Under the pieces are notes generated by a model. The model made no database searches and was not told where the DNA came from. It saw nothing but the letters and a program-made list of their open reading frames with translations. DNA of 64,000 nt from Pisolithus tinctorius (taxonomy: Eukaryota > Basidiomycota > Agaricomycetes > Boletales > Pisolithaceae): assembly GCA_024663395.1 (NCBI GenBank), contig JANFAH010000081.1:62001-126000 (forward strand). Direction: 5' to 3'. The stretch's first letter is position 1. Every line of letters begins with the position of its first letter. Below, one piece after another: positions 44,557 to 56,008 of the stretch. Both the position numbers and the translations under genes were made by a program.

Positions 44557-46785
44557 CGATGTATGGCGGACGAGGAGGTCGGGGTTCAATGCACTCCGGG
44601 GGCCGTATGTTTTATAGTGTTCAGTTAACTCCCCTAAACCCCATGAGTGATAGCAGAAAAGCGGAACGCTTTCGAGCCGGTAATTCCGGCTAGTAATATG
44701 TTCTTGCAGTACATTGTGAACCTTTGGAGGTCGCCTTTGCCAAGACCAGGACGGGTGTGATTAGGAGTTCATCTGGGAAACAGCTACGCGACGCGGCTGT
44801 TAACAGCTCTTTCGCACTTGAGCGAGCCTTCTCATTGGCCAACAAGTGTCTTAGCGAGTCTTACGACAAGTCACTTCCAAACGGAGGCAGGTATAACCTG
44901 CTCACTCCCTCGGGTAGTTTTGCAGATGTTGTGTGCGATGAGTTAACAATTGGCACCGCATGACAGGTCAACTTACCGTGTAAGGATAAGTCCTGCACCT
45001 CTTACATACGTAAGAGTACCACGAGGGCCGGTCACGTTTCAGCCGTACGTAGTATTCTTTCATATCTGCGATACACAATATGAGCATCAGCATGCGGCGC
45101 AGTAGTGAGGCATCGCTGCGCTCGTATTGCGTGCACACGATGGACACGTTGCATATCGCAGTGGCACGCCAGCTGTGGGCGAATCGACTCCGACGCACTA
45201 TGAAATTCGGGACCCAGAGGCGCTGTCACCGAACATTCGAAATTAGAAAGAGACTTGCTCTAGCGTGTGTTTGTCCGGCTTCGAGGTATTCGGCACTCCT
45301 CATCGGGTAATTTGTTCAACGGAGTGAATATACGACGAGCGGTATGTGTAAAGATCTGGCAGCTGTTGCTGATTTGGCTTACAAGTCAGATCTTGCCAAC
45401 ACCAGACTGCAAGATGCACAAGTAACATATTCAGTATCCTGCCCATTCGTGCATAGTGAAACCCAAATTTGAGGGGACAGTTGCAGGGCATCCGACTAGG
45501 AGCCTAAGCAGATGCTCGAACACGTTAAACTACTACTACTCGATAAACGGCATCGGATCTTGAAGCTTGAAACCTGAATATTTGAACTATGAACTCCACT
45601 AGTGTACTTTTGTAAACAGGCCACTACGAAGTACGACCAACGAATGATAACTGTGAACCTTCATTCTGCAAAACGTTTAGCGCTGAAACAGCAAGTACTA
45701 TGTATAGCGCTTACCATTTGCCTGACCGAGTAACAGGTGTTCTGCAAAAGGAATTCCAGTCCGGTCGGCTTACAATGGGCCGGTCAACTCAAGTGGAGCC
45801 TATGATACGTAGCGGACTTTATCGGGCTAGTTCATCCGGCCGAAAGAGATGACCACACGTTTTGCGGTGGATGCGAATAGACGTTGTTCCATCCTGACTC
45901 AATCCTGAGTGGTACGCTAGTAGGTAATCGTTGTGGCGGTGAATCCAGCTCGGAGATTAGTAACAAGTTGAAAGTGCATTCTTCAGCGGGCTTGCGTAGC
46001 GGTAAGAGCAATTGCAGCAGCTCACGAGTAGATGAGCTTTTGCTGCGACAGCTGATAGCGCTGATGCGCCAGCTGGCGGATATCTCCGTTCATTCAAATC
46101 GCCACTATCTCGAGTTTTCATTATTATACTTCGCAGACCATGACAGGTATTCTCGAGGTCAATTTCATAGACAGCCGTGGCGTTAGAACTGGAGAATGAC
46201 ACTCCCCGCTCAGATATAGATGGGCATGTGCTTATCGATCGGACGTGGTGTGGGATTTAGCATTCTCATCTTGTCTACTTACGGGCCTTTGTTCAGCCGT
46301 CGTATGTACAACTTGTGATTGTTCAGGTAAATTTAGGGTGCTTGAGCGCGATCGGCGATGTGAGGTCGGATCGCATGATCTTATGCGTACCAGTGCAACT
46401 GACGTCGAATTCATACGTGCGCAGCAGCACGAATTTCATTATTAGGTACCGTGTACTCCTGTGGAGCACTTCCACGCGAATAGACCATGCAAGTCTGTGC
46501 TGTTCGCTTTTGAGCGCACTTGTGCCGAGCTCGGTCCGATCTGTACTTCTGTGATCCATGGCTCCATTGTCACAATGTTACAGAAACAATGTATAGAGAC
46601 AGGGCAGGTACCAAGTACTAATACTCAGGTACATAGGTCTTCAGCGATATGTCTATGTGGTACGACCCTAAGGCCCACGGTAACACCAAGGTTACAAGTC
46701 AAATAGCGACCCCCTACCGTGCTACCCCTCAATCAGCTACTAGATCAGACTGAGATGCGTCGCAGTTATAATATCGCGCCGCCCC
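44557..46785. other. 2.2-kb spacer between secreted-protein paralogues
   Basis: Short frames only; no recognisable gene, repeat array or RNA gene. Confidence 0.4.
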
Positions 46786-48105
46786 TCAACTCGTTGGTGC
46801 GTCATACACCACATACGCACCAGCGACTGTCCCGTTAGCGATACTTCCATTAAATGGTGCAAGCGTCGTCCCGTTTAACGCGTAGTATGTTGTCCTACCG
46901 CCTCCGAGGTCCGTGAACTGCCCGATGACGCCACTCGTTATCATGTTGAACGTGTAAGAGATATTGTTCGTCGACGCACACCCGGGCAGGGAGGCGTCAA
47001 TTGTCTGTTTGGTTGGGTCGATGACAAGCTGGTAGAGGTTCGTATCATCAGTCACAGCGTACGTGTCCCACGTGCTTTCGAAGTCGCTCTTCACGACCAA
47101 ACCAGCAATAGCCCTCGCGAGATATGCAGCTTCATGAACTGCGATGACATGGTAAGATTGTGAGTCTGCAAACAATTATCATTTATGAGGGTGCCGATTT
47201 ACCTGTCCCATTTAGTTCCTCTATGTGATAGAAGACATGAGCGTCATAGAATGCGGTGCTGTATCCCCATACGATTGCAGAGCTGTACTTCTTGACGTAT
47301 ACCGGTAGAGCTTGTTCGGAAAATGTGTGCTTCAAAACGCTAAGACCATCCAGGGTGATATTCTGACTATCCGGCGTCACAAGATATCCAGTTCTGACGG
47401 AAAGTCAGCCGATCCGAGAGATTGCGGCAGAACTATTCGCCTCACATCTGTCCACGAGTGACTGGGACTGAACCATATAAACCAGGTCCGCCAACACTAC
47501 TGAGTCTTCCATTATAATAGCCAACGTCGGGATGGAATGTATCATGCATGGCTCTGTGGGAAGCAGTTTAAATCCCGCCGGGCTTGTCACTGAGACTAAA
47601 CTTACGAGTAACTGTTCAACACCAATGAATACCCATCTACCCCGAGAGTTACATTGTACCATGTGGATGCGTTATCCCACTTAAGGGAGTTGTTCCCGAT
47701 CCAAAGCTCCTTTACATCGTTATCCAAGTAGGAAAGTTTGCCAACCACGGACGTCTGCACGTCCGTTCCATTGACGTCCAATAAAACTACTTCAATCTTG
47801 CCAACGGCAGCTGCTGAATGAGGTTTACTTTGATCGCCATGGGACCACCGCAAGACAATGGAGAAGGTGCCATGCATGATGACTTCCCACTGTTCCCAGC
47901 CCGAAGCCGAGTTAAGTTGGATCTGGGGGAGTGTATCTACACTATTCTTGGCAGTGAGGTTCGACGTGGGGAAGGATCCCGAGCAATTGTACAAATTGCT
48001 GGTCTTGTACTGGCCATAGTCGGCGCCGGGCTGGAAACCCAGTGCGATTGACTGGCAGATGGTTGCAAGAGCAGCAAATGCCTTGAAAATCCGTGTGGGA
48101 AGCAT
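46786..48105 (-). CDS. Secreted protein, paralogue C of three
   Basis: Signal peptide MLPTRIFKAFAALATICQSI, then FQPGADYGQYKTSNLYNCSG, GWEQWEVIMHGTFSIVLRWS, an intron after LVLNSYS (near 47605), EQALPVYVKKYSSAIVWGY, VHEAAYLARAIAG, and TDLGGGRTTYYALNG, ending YVVYDAPTS. It is closest to paralogue A at the N-terminus (FQPGADYG) and to B in the middle (AYLARAIAGLVVKSDFEST). This mosaic pattern suggests old tandem duplication with later exchange. No lesion seen. Confidence 0.75.
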
Positions 48106-49400
48106 TGGAAGCGACGGAAACGGGAGGCAGAGATTGCATGATCTCTACGCCTTAAGACCAGCGACTTGTAGAGTGAAACGACGTCCGCATTCTGACCGCT
48201 GAGGGGCAATGCTACCTGTCCGGAAACCAGGGACTTTGATTCATGCTGACATAGCCGCCTATTCAAAGCGTACCCGTGAGGCTATGGCGTGTGACAGGCC
48301 GCAGGGTATGCTTTCTATGAAAAAAAAGACGTACAGCCTTTCAGGTGTCTCTCAGGGTGAATGTCCAATAGGGGCCTACGTCGCTGGCTGGTGAGAGCAA
48401 GAGGGTAGCTTTGGGGCGGAAGTCTCTCGTTGCAAAAGCGCAAATGGCGTTCACTTCTCTGTATATGACCCTCGGGGTACTCGGAGGTGCTAGTGACTGG
48501 TGAAGCTTGAAGGTTGTCACATTGGTTGAGGCTGTGAGGCCCATCCAGCAACGAAGATTGTAGTCCTTCGTTAACCATCGAATTGGCCGTGACAAGGTAC
48601 GCAGCATATTACATAATCCAGCGGCGTGCCATGTGGAGCAAACGTTTCACTGACTGAGGACAAAAGGTGGTGATAATTCGAGGCCGCTAAAAAGGTGGCT
48701 CCGTTGCGGGCCACCATCAAAGGGTGGTACTTGTGACAGATTCGAAGCTTGTGCGCCGCGGGCCTGCCTGTACACGGTATGACTTCTGCCAACTCTGGGC
48801 CTTCCTGGACCTCCTGATGGGGAAGTACGTAGGTTGCTTGTGAGCGTCTAAAGTAATGGTCAACTTTACCGGTGATACTGCTAGACAGGGGCTAATAACC
48901 GTCACATGGTATGCGTTGGCCAACCCTGCCTGGGTGTTCAGGGACAAACGTACCCGCTGCGCCATTTAAGCGGACATTTTTACAGATGCGATTGACTTCG
49001 CATTGTCACAACCAACGAGTGAGGATGTTTCCCTCTCTACGATGACATGCGAACTTGTACCAACCGGCCCTTCCCATGGTTGCTCAGAAAAGCTTCATCA
49101 CGGCGTCCTCTCTATATTGGCTTGGGATAATGAGTTACGATACGATCGGTGCCCACCGGAACTGTGGCATATCCATCCCACATTCCATCATTGGTTCCTG
49201 TGGATATTCTTTTTACCCTTCAAATGGCACATTCGCCTCCGCAGAATAATTGTCATTATTTCGTGCCTCTTTTGCTGTCGAGTTGCTCCGTTTCCATTGC
49301 TTTAGGATGACCACAGGAACTGTGTCCTAATGACCGTATGTAACGCCTTGCCTTTGACTGCCTGACTGTCATGATCGCAGACTGATTAGCATCCGGTTAG
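48106..49400. other. Spacer and unresolved 5' part of the TPR-CHAT gene
   Basis: No independent gene is supported. The TPR-CHAT coding frame begins after an acceptor-like GGTTAG at 49395-49400, so one or more upstream exons of that gene probably lie here, but I cannot place them. Confidence 0.35.
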
Positions 49401-52400
49401 GAATTTCACGCCCTTGTACACTTGGCTGATGAGCTGTATGCACGTTTCGAGCAAAAAGGGAGACCTTCAGACCTTAGCCTTGTAGTTGTTCACTACCGCT
49501 CAGCCCTTGCTCTCGCCTCCTCGGATCCGACACTCTCTAACGATGTTCGCAGCAAGCTGCTCAGCAACCTGGCCAACATACTCTCTGTTCGATTTCAGCG
49601 CTGCGGCGACGTCGCCGACCTCACGCAGTCCATTGAGTGTTATGTGGCTGCGCTAGAACTGCGTCCCCCTGGCCACCCAGCCAGAGCTAGCACTCTGGCT
49701 AGTTATGCCACTGCTTTACTGCTTCGGTACGGTCAACTCGGTGTCGAAGAAGACATTGAGTTCGCAATCGAGCATCTCCAAGCCGCATTAGAGATTTTGC
49801 CTCCCACTGGCCCCAGTCGCCTCATGTCCTTGATTAATTATGCAAGCGCCTTGTTTTCCCGTTTCCAATACACTGAAGATATCTCGGATCTCGACATGGC
49901 TATTAGTCATTACCATGGGATTTTAAATACTTGCCCTCTTGAAAACAAAGCTACTGCGTGTTACAACCTCGCTAATGCTCTCCTATCTCGATTTAAAATC
50001 CGCCATGAGGCTGTCGACCTCGACTCTAGCATCGAATATTCGTATGTCGCCCTGCATGCAATGAAAGAAGGTCATCCTGATCACCCATGGATCATTACTG
50101 GTCTTGCAACCGGTCTTATTAGGCGGTTCCAGTTGCGTGGAGGTGCCGCTGACCTTGGACCCGCCATTACGAACTTCCAGCTGGCTCTAGACTTGCGTCC
50201 ACCCGGGAACCCGACACGCTTCTCCGCGCTCAGCGATATTGCTGACGCTCTCGTAATGCGCTACAACCATAGTGAGGAGTTAGTAGATCTCCAATTGGCC
50301 ATTGACCATTACCGTGAGGCATTGCGCCTACTTCCTCCCAAGCATAAGAGCGAGCCGATACTCCTCGATAACCTTGGAAATGCCCTTTTCCTTCGCCAGA
50401 TTAGATTGGGAGACCTGAAGGATCTGGACGAGGCAATCGAAAAACATCGTCTCGCGTTGGATCTCTGTGCAGGAGATTCAATTAGGGTTGTCTTGATGCT
50501 AGAAGCCTTAGCCAACTATCATGACGTCCGGTTCAAGAGGAAGGAAAATCCCGCAGATCTCCACTCTGCTATTCATTACTTCAACGAAGCCCTCTTGCTC
50601 GCCCCTGCTGATCACCCCCACTACGTGTCAATCTTAAACAGCATTGCTTTGTGTCTAGGAACACGTTTCCAAGCTTACGGTGAACTCGCCGACTTAAATA
50701 GGGCAATTTCCTGTTGTCGTGAGGTTCTGGAGCTGCTATCTCTGGGAGATCAGGGTCGGGCGTTGACGTTGCACACACTCGCCGAGGCTCTTCTTCAGCG
50801 CTTTGAAGAGACAGGAAATGAATTTGACATCCAACAAGCCTATCTGCACTGTTGCACCTCTCTAAGCATGCGCATTTCAAGCGTGCCTGAACGAGCCTCC
50901 TCGGAAATACTGTGTGCTCGGATAATAAGGGCCCGGTTCCTCCCCTGGAATGACGCTAAAGATCTGGAGCCTGTTTTCCAGCATCTCAGGAGCGCAAAAG
51001 ACTCCTGCACGGCAGACAACCCACTCCTTCCTGAAGTCTACGCTGAACTGTCAACAGCATATTTTCTTCGCTACATTCTCACACGGCGGCCTTCGGAGCT
51101 GAAGCAAGCACTGGGACATCACCAGTCCAGTCTCGCCCTCGCAGAAGGCGCCTCATCCCCTGCGTTCCGTGCTTCAATGCAGTGGGCGAGGGATGCAGAG
51201 ATGTATAGCCATTCATCGATGGTCGATGCATATCGAACTGCCGTACGTTTACTGGATCGGCTCGTCCTAGAAACGAGGTGGCCAGATATCCGACGGTCTT
51301 TGGTGGAGCGCAATGCAGCCAGGTTGGCCGGCGATGCTGCGTCAGGTGCGCTGATGTTCCAGCAGCCTGCTGAGGCCATTGGCATACTTGAGTACGCAAG
51401 AGGATTGCTGTGGGCACAGCTTGTGCGGGTTATGACAGCCCTGGGTGACCTGCGTGCTATGGGTGAGCCAGGCGTGGGGTTAGCCAGTGAGCTGGAGAGG
51501 TTGAACGCAGAATTGGGAGCGTCTACATCCACCGCGCCAAAAAAGTCTAGGCCTTTGCTAAAGGCGAAAGACGCTGTGATTGATCAAATCAGGCGGAAGC
51601 AAGGGTTCAAGGATTTCCTTGCCCAACCAGAGTTCTCTCAGCTCCAGAAAGCAGCTAGCGAAGGACCTGTTATCGTTACGACCACTGGCCAACGTTCGTG
51701 CGATGCCCTCATCGTGTGGCGTGCAGGGCCTCCAGTTCACGTCCCCTTACCCGACATATCCCTTGCTGACATATCGCTCATGGCCTCGAAATTCGAGGAT
51801 CTCACCAAGAGCACTGGTCAAGTACCTTGCAGCAAAACCCGCGAGTACCAACTTGCTGAGCTCCTGTCTGACCTATGGGACCAGGTTGTGCATCCTATCG
51901 TGCAGCAGCTGATTCCCCATACACCGAGAGGCTCCCGGTTGTGGTAGTGCCCTACGGGTAAGTTCTCGTCAATACCCTTACACGCGGCAGGTCCGTACCG
52001 TACGAGTGAACCATCCCTGTCGCACATATACGTGTGTTCGTACACATCTACCTTATCTGCACTTGCGCAGAACAGGACATCTGCCACCCAATTACCGGTC
52101 CGCCGGACCCCGCTGACGTCCGGCATATCTGGATTCTTAAAAAGTAAGAAATCGAAGCAGTCTCTACTGCACCCAGACACTCCTTCGTCGTCACGAAGCG
52201 CGCTGGCCACAGTTGTTGCAATCGGGCACCCAGATTCCGAAGGCACTAATGACCAGCTCGACTTCGTGCGGAACTGCATACCACCAACCGTGCCTTTCAA
52301 GGCCATCGAAGGGGAGGAGGTATCGAGGGTTACGGTTTCCAATTCCCTGAAGGAATCCAGCTGGGTGCACTTTGCGTGTCCGGTAGTGCATGACTCCTCG

Positions 52401-52775
52401 CAGCCGTTTCGAAGTGCTTTCGAGATGTGGGATGGGAGTTTGACGGTGTATGACATCGCGCGCATTCGACCGAGCGTGGATTTTGCGTTCGTGTCCACGT
52501 GTCGAATTGTCAAAAGGGACTCGGATTCGGTTAACGAGTCAATGAGCTTGCCTGCGTGTTTGCAGTACACTGGGTTTAGGAGTGTCATCGGCCCGCTTTG
52601 GACGGTGGATGCGGAGGTGACGCGACGAGTCGTGTCCTGTTTCTACGAGAAGGCGCGCAGCGCTGGAACTATCCATCAGCTCGACGCTGCCACTGCCTTA
52701 AATGAAGCACTGAAGGCGATTGAGGAAACGGTACCACTGTCGCAGCGGATAGCTTTTGTACATGTCGGAGTGTAA
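49401..52775 (+). pseudogene. TPR-CHAT protein (caspase-like family) with in-frame TAG before the CHAT domain
   Basis: The frame entering at 49401 encodes more than ten TPR-like repeats of the Agaricomycete type (LANILSVRFQRCGDVADL, IEHLQAALEILPP and similar) to about 51300, then the linker helices (AIGILEYARGLLWAQLVRV). A single TAG at 51945-51947 follows SRLW where relatives have a second Trp. The same frame continues at once with CPTGKFSSIPLHAAGPYR, the start of the CHAT domain, and stays open to 52775. In CHAT the catalytic Cys is present (VSTCRI, TGT 52500-52502), but the usual HFACHG motif reads HFACPV, so the catalytic His is Pro (52380-52382). Either the protein is cut to a TPR-only form, or the gene is decaying. 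The true first exon is unresolved. Confidence 0.8.
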
Positions 52776-53176
52776 TATTTGTTGGGCTAGTTGCTCTAAA
52801 GCATCCGTGAATAGTATTTGTTATACACCAGCTTTCGAAATGCAAATGGCCCCCATTCGTTAGAGGGGTTTGTGTATTAAAAGATGCTGAGTGATGCGGA
52901 AGTTTTCGTTAGGCAGGATTTTGTCATGGTAAACGTGAGTCCTGGCACTCGTGGAATTTGACGTTCAATAGCGGAAAGATTATGTGGTCTGCTAGATATT
53001 CGTGTTGTCCGTGTCTGGTAGATCAATTATGATGTTCAGAATCCGGTGTCTCCTTTAGCTCTACTGAGATTTCAGGTGCTTCCCTTTTTCACAACCTTAC
53101 CTCGACGACAAGGATGATGGAAAATGGAACCGTTATCAACTACACATGGGAATACAATTCATCGCCTAAAAACACA
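52776..53176. other. Convergent intergenic spacer
   Basis: No gene seen. It holds the 3' flanks of the TPR-CHAT gene and of eIF3i. Confidence 0.5.
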
Positions 53177-54640
53177 TCAATCCTCAATCTCAAGGTCACC
53201 GTAAGGCTTCGCCTTGAAGTACGATTCGTCAAAGTGATGTACTCTCACGAACCCGTCCTCTCCTCCTGAGGCATAGCTTGTTCCAGCGGGGTGCACGGCG
53301 ATACTGCAATATGCAAAGCAACACATGATATGTCAGACGCGAATGTGCCTGACTCGTCGCTCATTGATGGAAGAGAGGCACGTACGTATTGATGGGTCCG
53401 AAATGGCCTTTCACACGACCGATCTCCTCCTCAAAGATCTTATGCCAGAACCGGGTTTCGAATTTACCTTGTCTCAGGGATGTCGTCGTAACTTGCATGG
53501 CTTCTTGACCTCCTCCAATGAGGATCTGAAGGAAGCACCCGATTGGCGTGAGCAAGGGTAAAATAACTCTGCAAATAAACGACCCACGTATGGCTTGTTC
53601 GGTGCCAACGCTGCACTGTTGAGAGGTGTCTCCGTCGAGAACGTTTTCAACACCCGTAGCGTTTTTGTATCATGCAACTATTCACGGCTTGAGAAGGCAC
53701 ACACATGGGAAAAAAAAGAACCAACCCTAGCCGTCTTGTCCTTACTACTTGTAATAAAGTACGTCCGATCCAGAGAGAGTTGTAGATCCGTCACTGAATC
53801 CATATGCGCCCGCTCGTTGTTCAAAACTTCCGTCCCAGAAACGACATCGAAGAGAGCGACTTTTCCGGATTCGTGTCCAGTGACGATCAGGCTGGGTTTA
53901 TACGTGAATGCACATACAGTCGCCTTAGAGCCGACGGGATGGAACATGTGTTCTGGCTCAAGAGACTCTGTAAAAAAAAACGGAACGCAGTGATATAGTC
54001 GGTGAGACCATTATGCTGTGAAGACAGGTATAGACTGAAGGACGTACGATTCGTCCCATCGCCGTCACGATTGATTTTGAAAACACGGACAGCACCTTGG
54101 TGACCCATACGCTGCTCTGTGATGCACACCACTTTCTCGTCGTCATCGCTAAAAGCTACCCGTTTTACAGCTGTCGGGAATTCCCACACGTACAAACATT
54201 TGCCGTTGGAAACGTTCCACAGTCGGAGAGTGTTATCTGCCGAACCCGACACCAGATATTTTGATTGTGCTGGAAAACCCGGGGATTGGAAATGAGTGTA
54301 GTCCGGGTCGTGTACGCTTCGGAAAAGAAGGACAAAGAGTACACACAGTCAACATCGGTCGTCCATATCGTCCCGTTGTGCCCGTCGTATGTCCCTAGTC
54401 GCTCGCCATTATGCGAGAACCAAACGTTGATGATGTGGTCTTTTGAGCATGAAAAAAGGAGATCCCCCTCGTTGTTGAATCGGATCTGCGTTAAAGAACG
54501 CTCGTGGCCTACGAAGAGATCATAATCCTATACTCCACACACGCCTTCTCATCAGTTTTTTGTGCTCACCTTGTAGCAAGATGGGTCTCTGAAGACGATT
54601 AATATCAACGTAGCACAGTTAAAATACGACCACTTGCCAT
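53177..54640 (-). CDS. TIF34: Translation initiation factor eIF3 subunit i (WD40)
   Basis: This is a WD40 beta-propeller subunit of eIF3, cytoplasmic. The N-terminal sequence [18 protein letters not shown] is diagnostic. To join it to a start codon, ATG 54640-54638 must be followed directly by a 49-nt GC-AG intron (54637-54589), then a 19-nt exon (54588-54570), then exon 3 from 54508. Later exons carry [94 protein letters not shown] and the end [14 protein letters not shown]. All are in order and intact. It is divergent from EBP2, sharing a 131-bp promoter region. Confidence 0.92.
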
Positions 54641-54771
54641 GGTTTTAGGGCTAACCCGCCTCTGAATAGATCTGCGGTTTTGGTAGAGAACTCGTTGGTG
54701 AAAACGATATGTGTGCACAAAATAAAATAAATAAATAAATAAACTCTAAAAATCCTTTCGTCCAGACGATC
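54641..54771. promoter_or_regulatory. 131-bp divergent promoter of eIF3i and EBP2
   Basis: The start codons point away from each other. Near the eIF3i start is TTTTAGGGCTAACCC, a telo-box-like CCCTAAAA on the minus strand. Near the EBP2 start is an (AAAT)n tract at about 54720-54745. Co-regulation of translation and ribosome-assembly genes is inferred from this layout. Confidence 0.6.
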
Positions 54772-55850
54772 ATGCCCAAATTTCCGCCAGAACAGCCCAA
54801 CACCGACGAGTCAAGTTCGGAGGACGACGAAGTCAGTGAACTCTCTGAAGACGAACAAGAGGATGTTGCATTGGATGACGTCGAAGACGGCGTCATCGAC
54901 GAGGACGTCACACTGAAGCAAAAAGTCGAAATCGACAACACGGTAAGTGTGTCTGTTCAATTCTCATATCGGCATACTGACTGTGCGGTTGGTCTGTTCA
55001 TGCATAGGACGCGCTTAGGCGCATACGTGAAACGATCCAGTTGGATCCTTCACTACCGTGGACAGAAACGCTCGTCGTCACGTATCCCGAAACCATTGAC
55101 GTCGACGTCAATGACGACCTGAACCGGGAACTCGCATTGTGAGTGTCCCCTCCCCTCATGTATTTGTCCCATCTTATACTGACCGACTGTTACATTGGCT
55201 AGCTACAAGCAAGCTCTCCACTCCGCCGAACGGGCACGCACGCTCGCGGCCAAACATTCTTTCCCATTCACCCGTCCCTCGGACTACTTTGCCGAGATGG
55301 TCAAGTCTGACGCACACATGGAGCGCATACGAATGAAACTCTTGGACGAGCGCGCGGGGATCAAAAGGGCAGAAGAGAAGAGAAAGGAACGCGAGTCGAA
55401 GAAGTTTGGGAAACAGGTGCAGATCGAGAAACAAAAGGAGAGGGAACAGTCGAAGAAGGAGATGGGTGAACGGCTCAAGTCACTGAAAAGAAGTGCGTTT
55501 CATTGTTTGTTTAAAGTGCAAGAGAGCTCATAACCACTCCATCTGTAGAACGCAAGGGCGCACTTGAGAACGCCGAAGCGGACGGAGAAGAATTCGATGT
55601 CGCTGTTGAGGAAGCCATCGGTGACGAACGCTCCTCAAAGCGGTCCAGGAAAGAGGGCGGAAAAAATATGTCTCGAAGTGCACGAGACTCAAAATACGGG
55701 TTTGGCGGAAAAGGCCGGAGATCAAAACAAAATACGAGGTCGTCTACGGATAGCTTTATAAGTGGGGCCAACAAGAAGGGCAAGGGTAAAGGAGCCGTGA
55801 ACAAGAGACCGGGGAAGAGTAAACGACAAGCTATAAAGAACCGGCGATAG
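54772..55850 (+). CDS. EBP2: rRNA processing protein EBP2
   Basis: Four exons (54772-54942, 55008-55138, 55203-55492, 55549-55850) join in phase. An acidic N-terminus (DESSSEDDEVSELSEDEQED) is followed by RRIRETIQLDPSLPWTETL, KQALHSAERARTLAAKHSF and FTRPSDYFAEMVKSDAHMER, then a long basic coil and the characteristic tail ARDSKYGFGGKGRRSKQNT with PGKSKRQAIKNRR at the end. EBP2 acts in the nucleolus in 60S subunit assembly. The length and motif order match the family. It is convergent with GDA1. Confidence 0.93.
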
Positions 55851-56008
55851 TGACCTGTACTTTTGTTTGATATATATCATAGCAATGGATTCCCTTGTCA
55901 GTCCGACGTATTACGGGGTACCCTACATCTAAATGCATATTCCTACCGAGATGACATGCAAGTCCAGGATAACTTCGTATCCAAGTGGATATAATTGATC
56001 GAAAGGGT

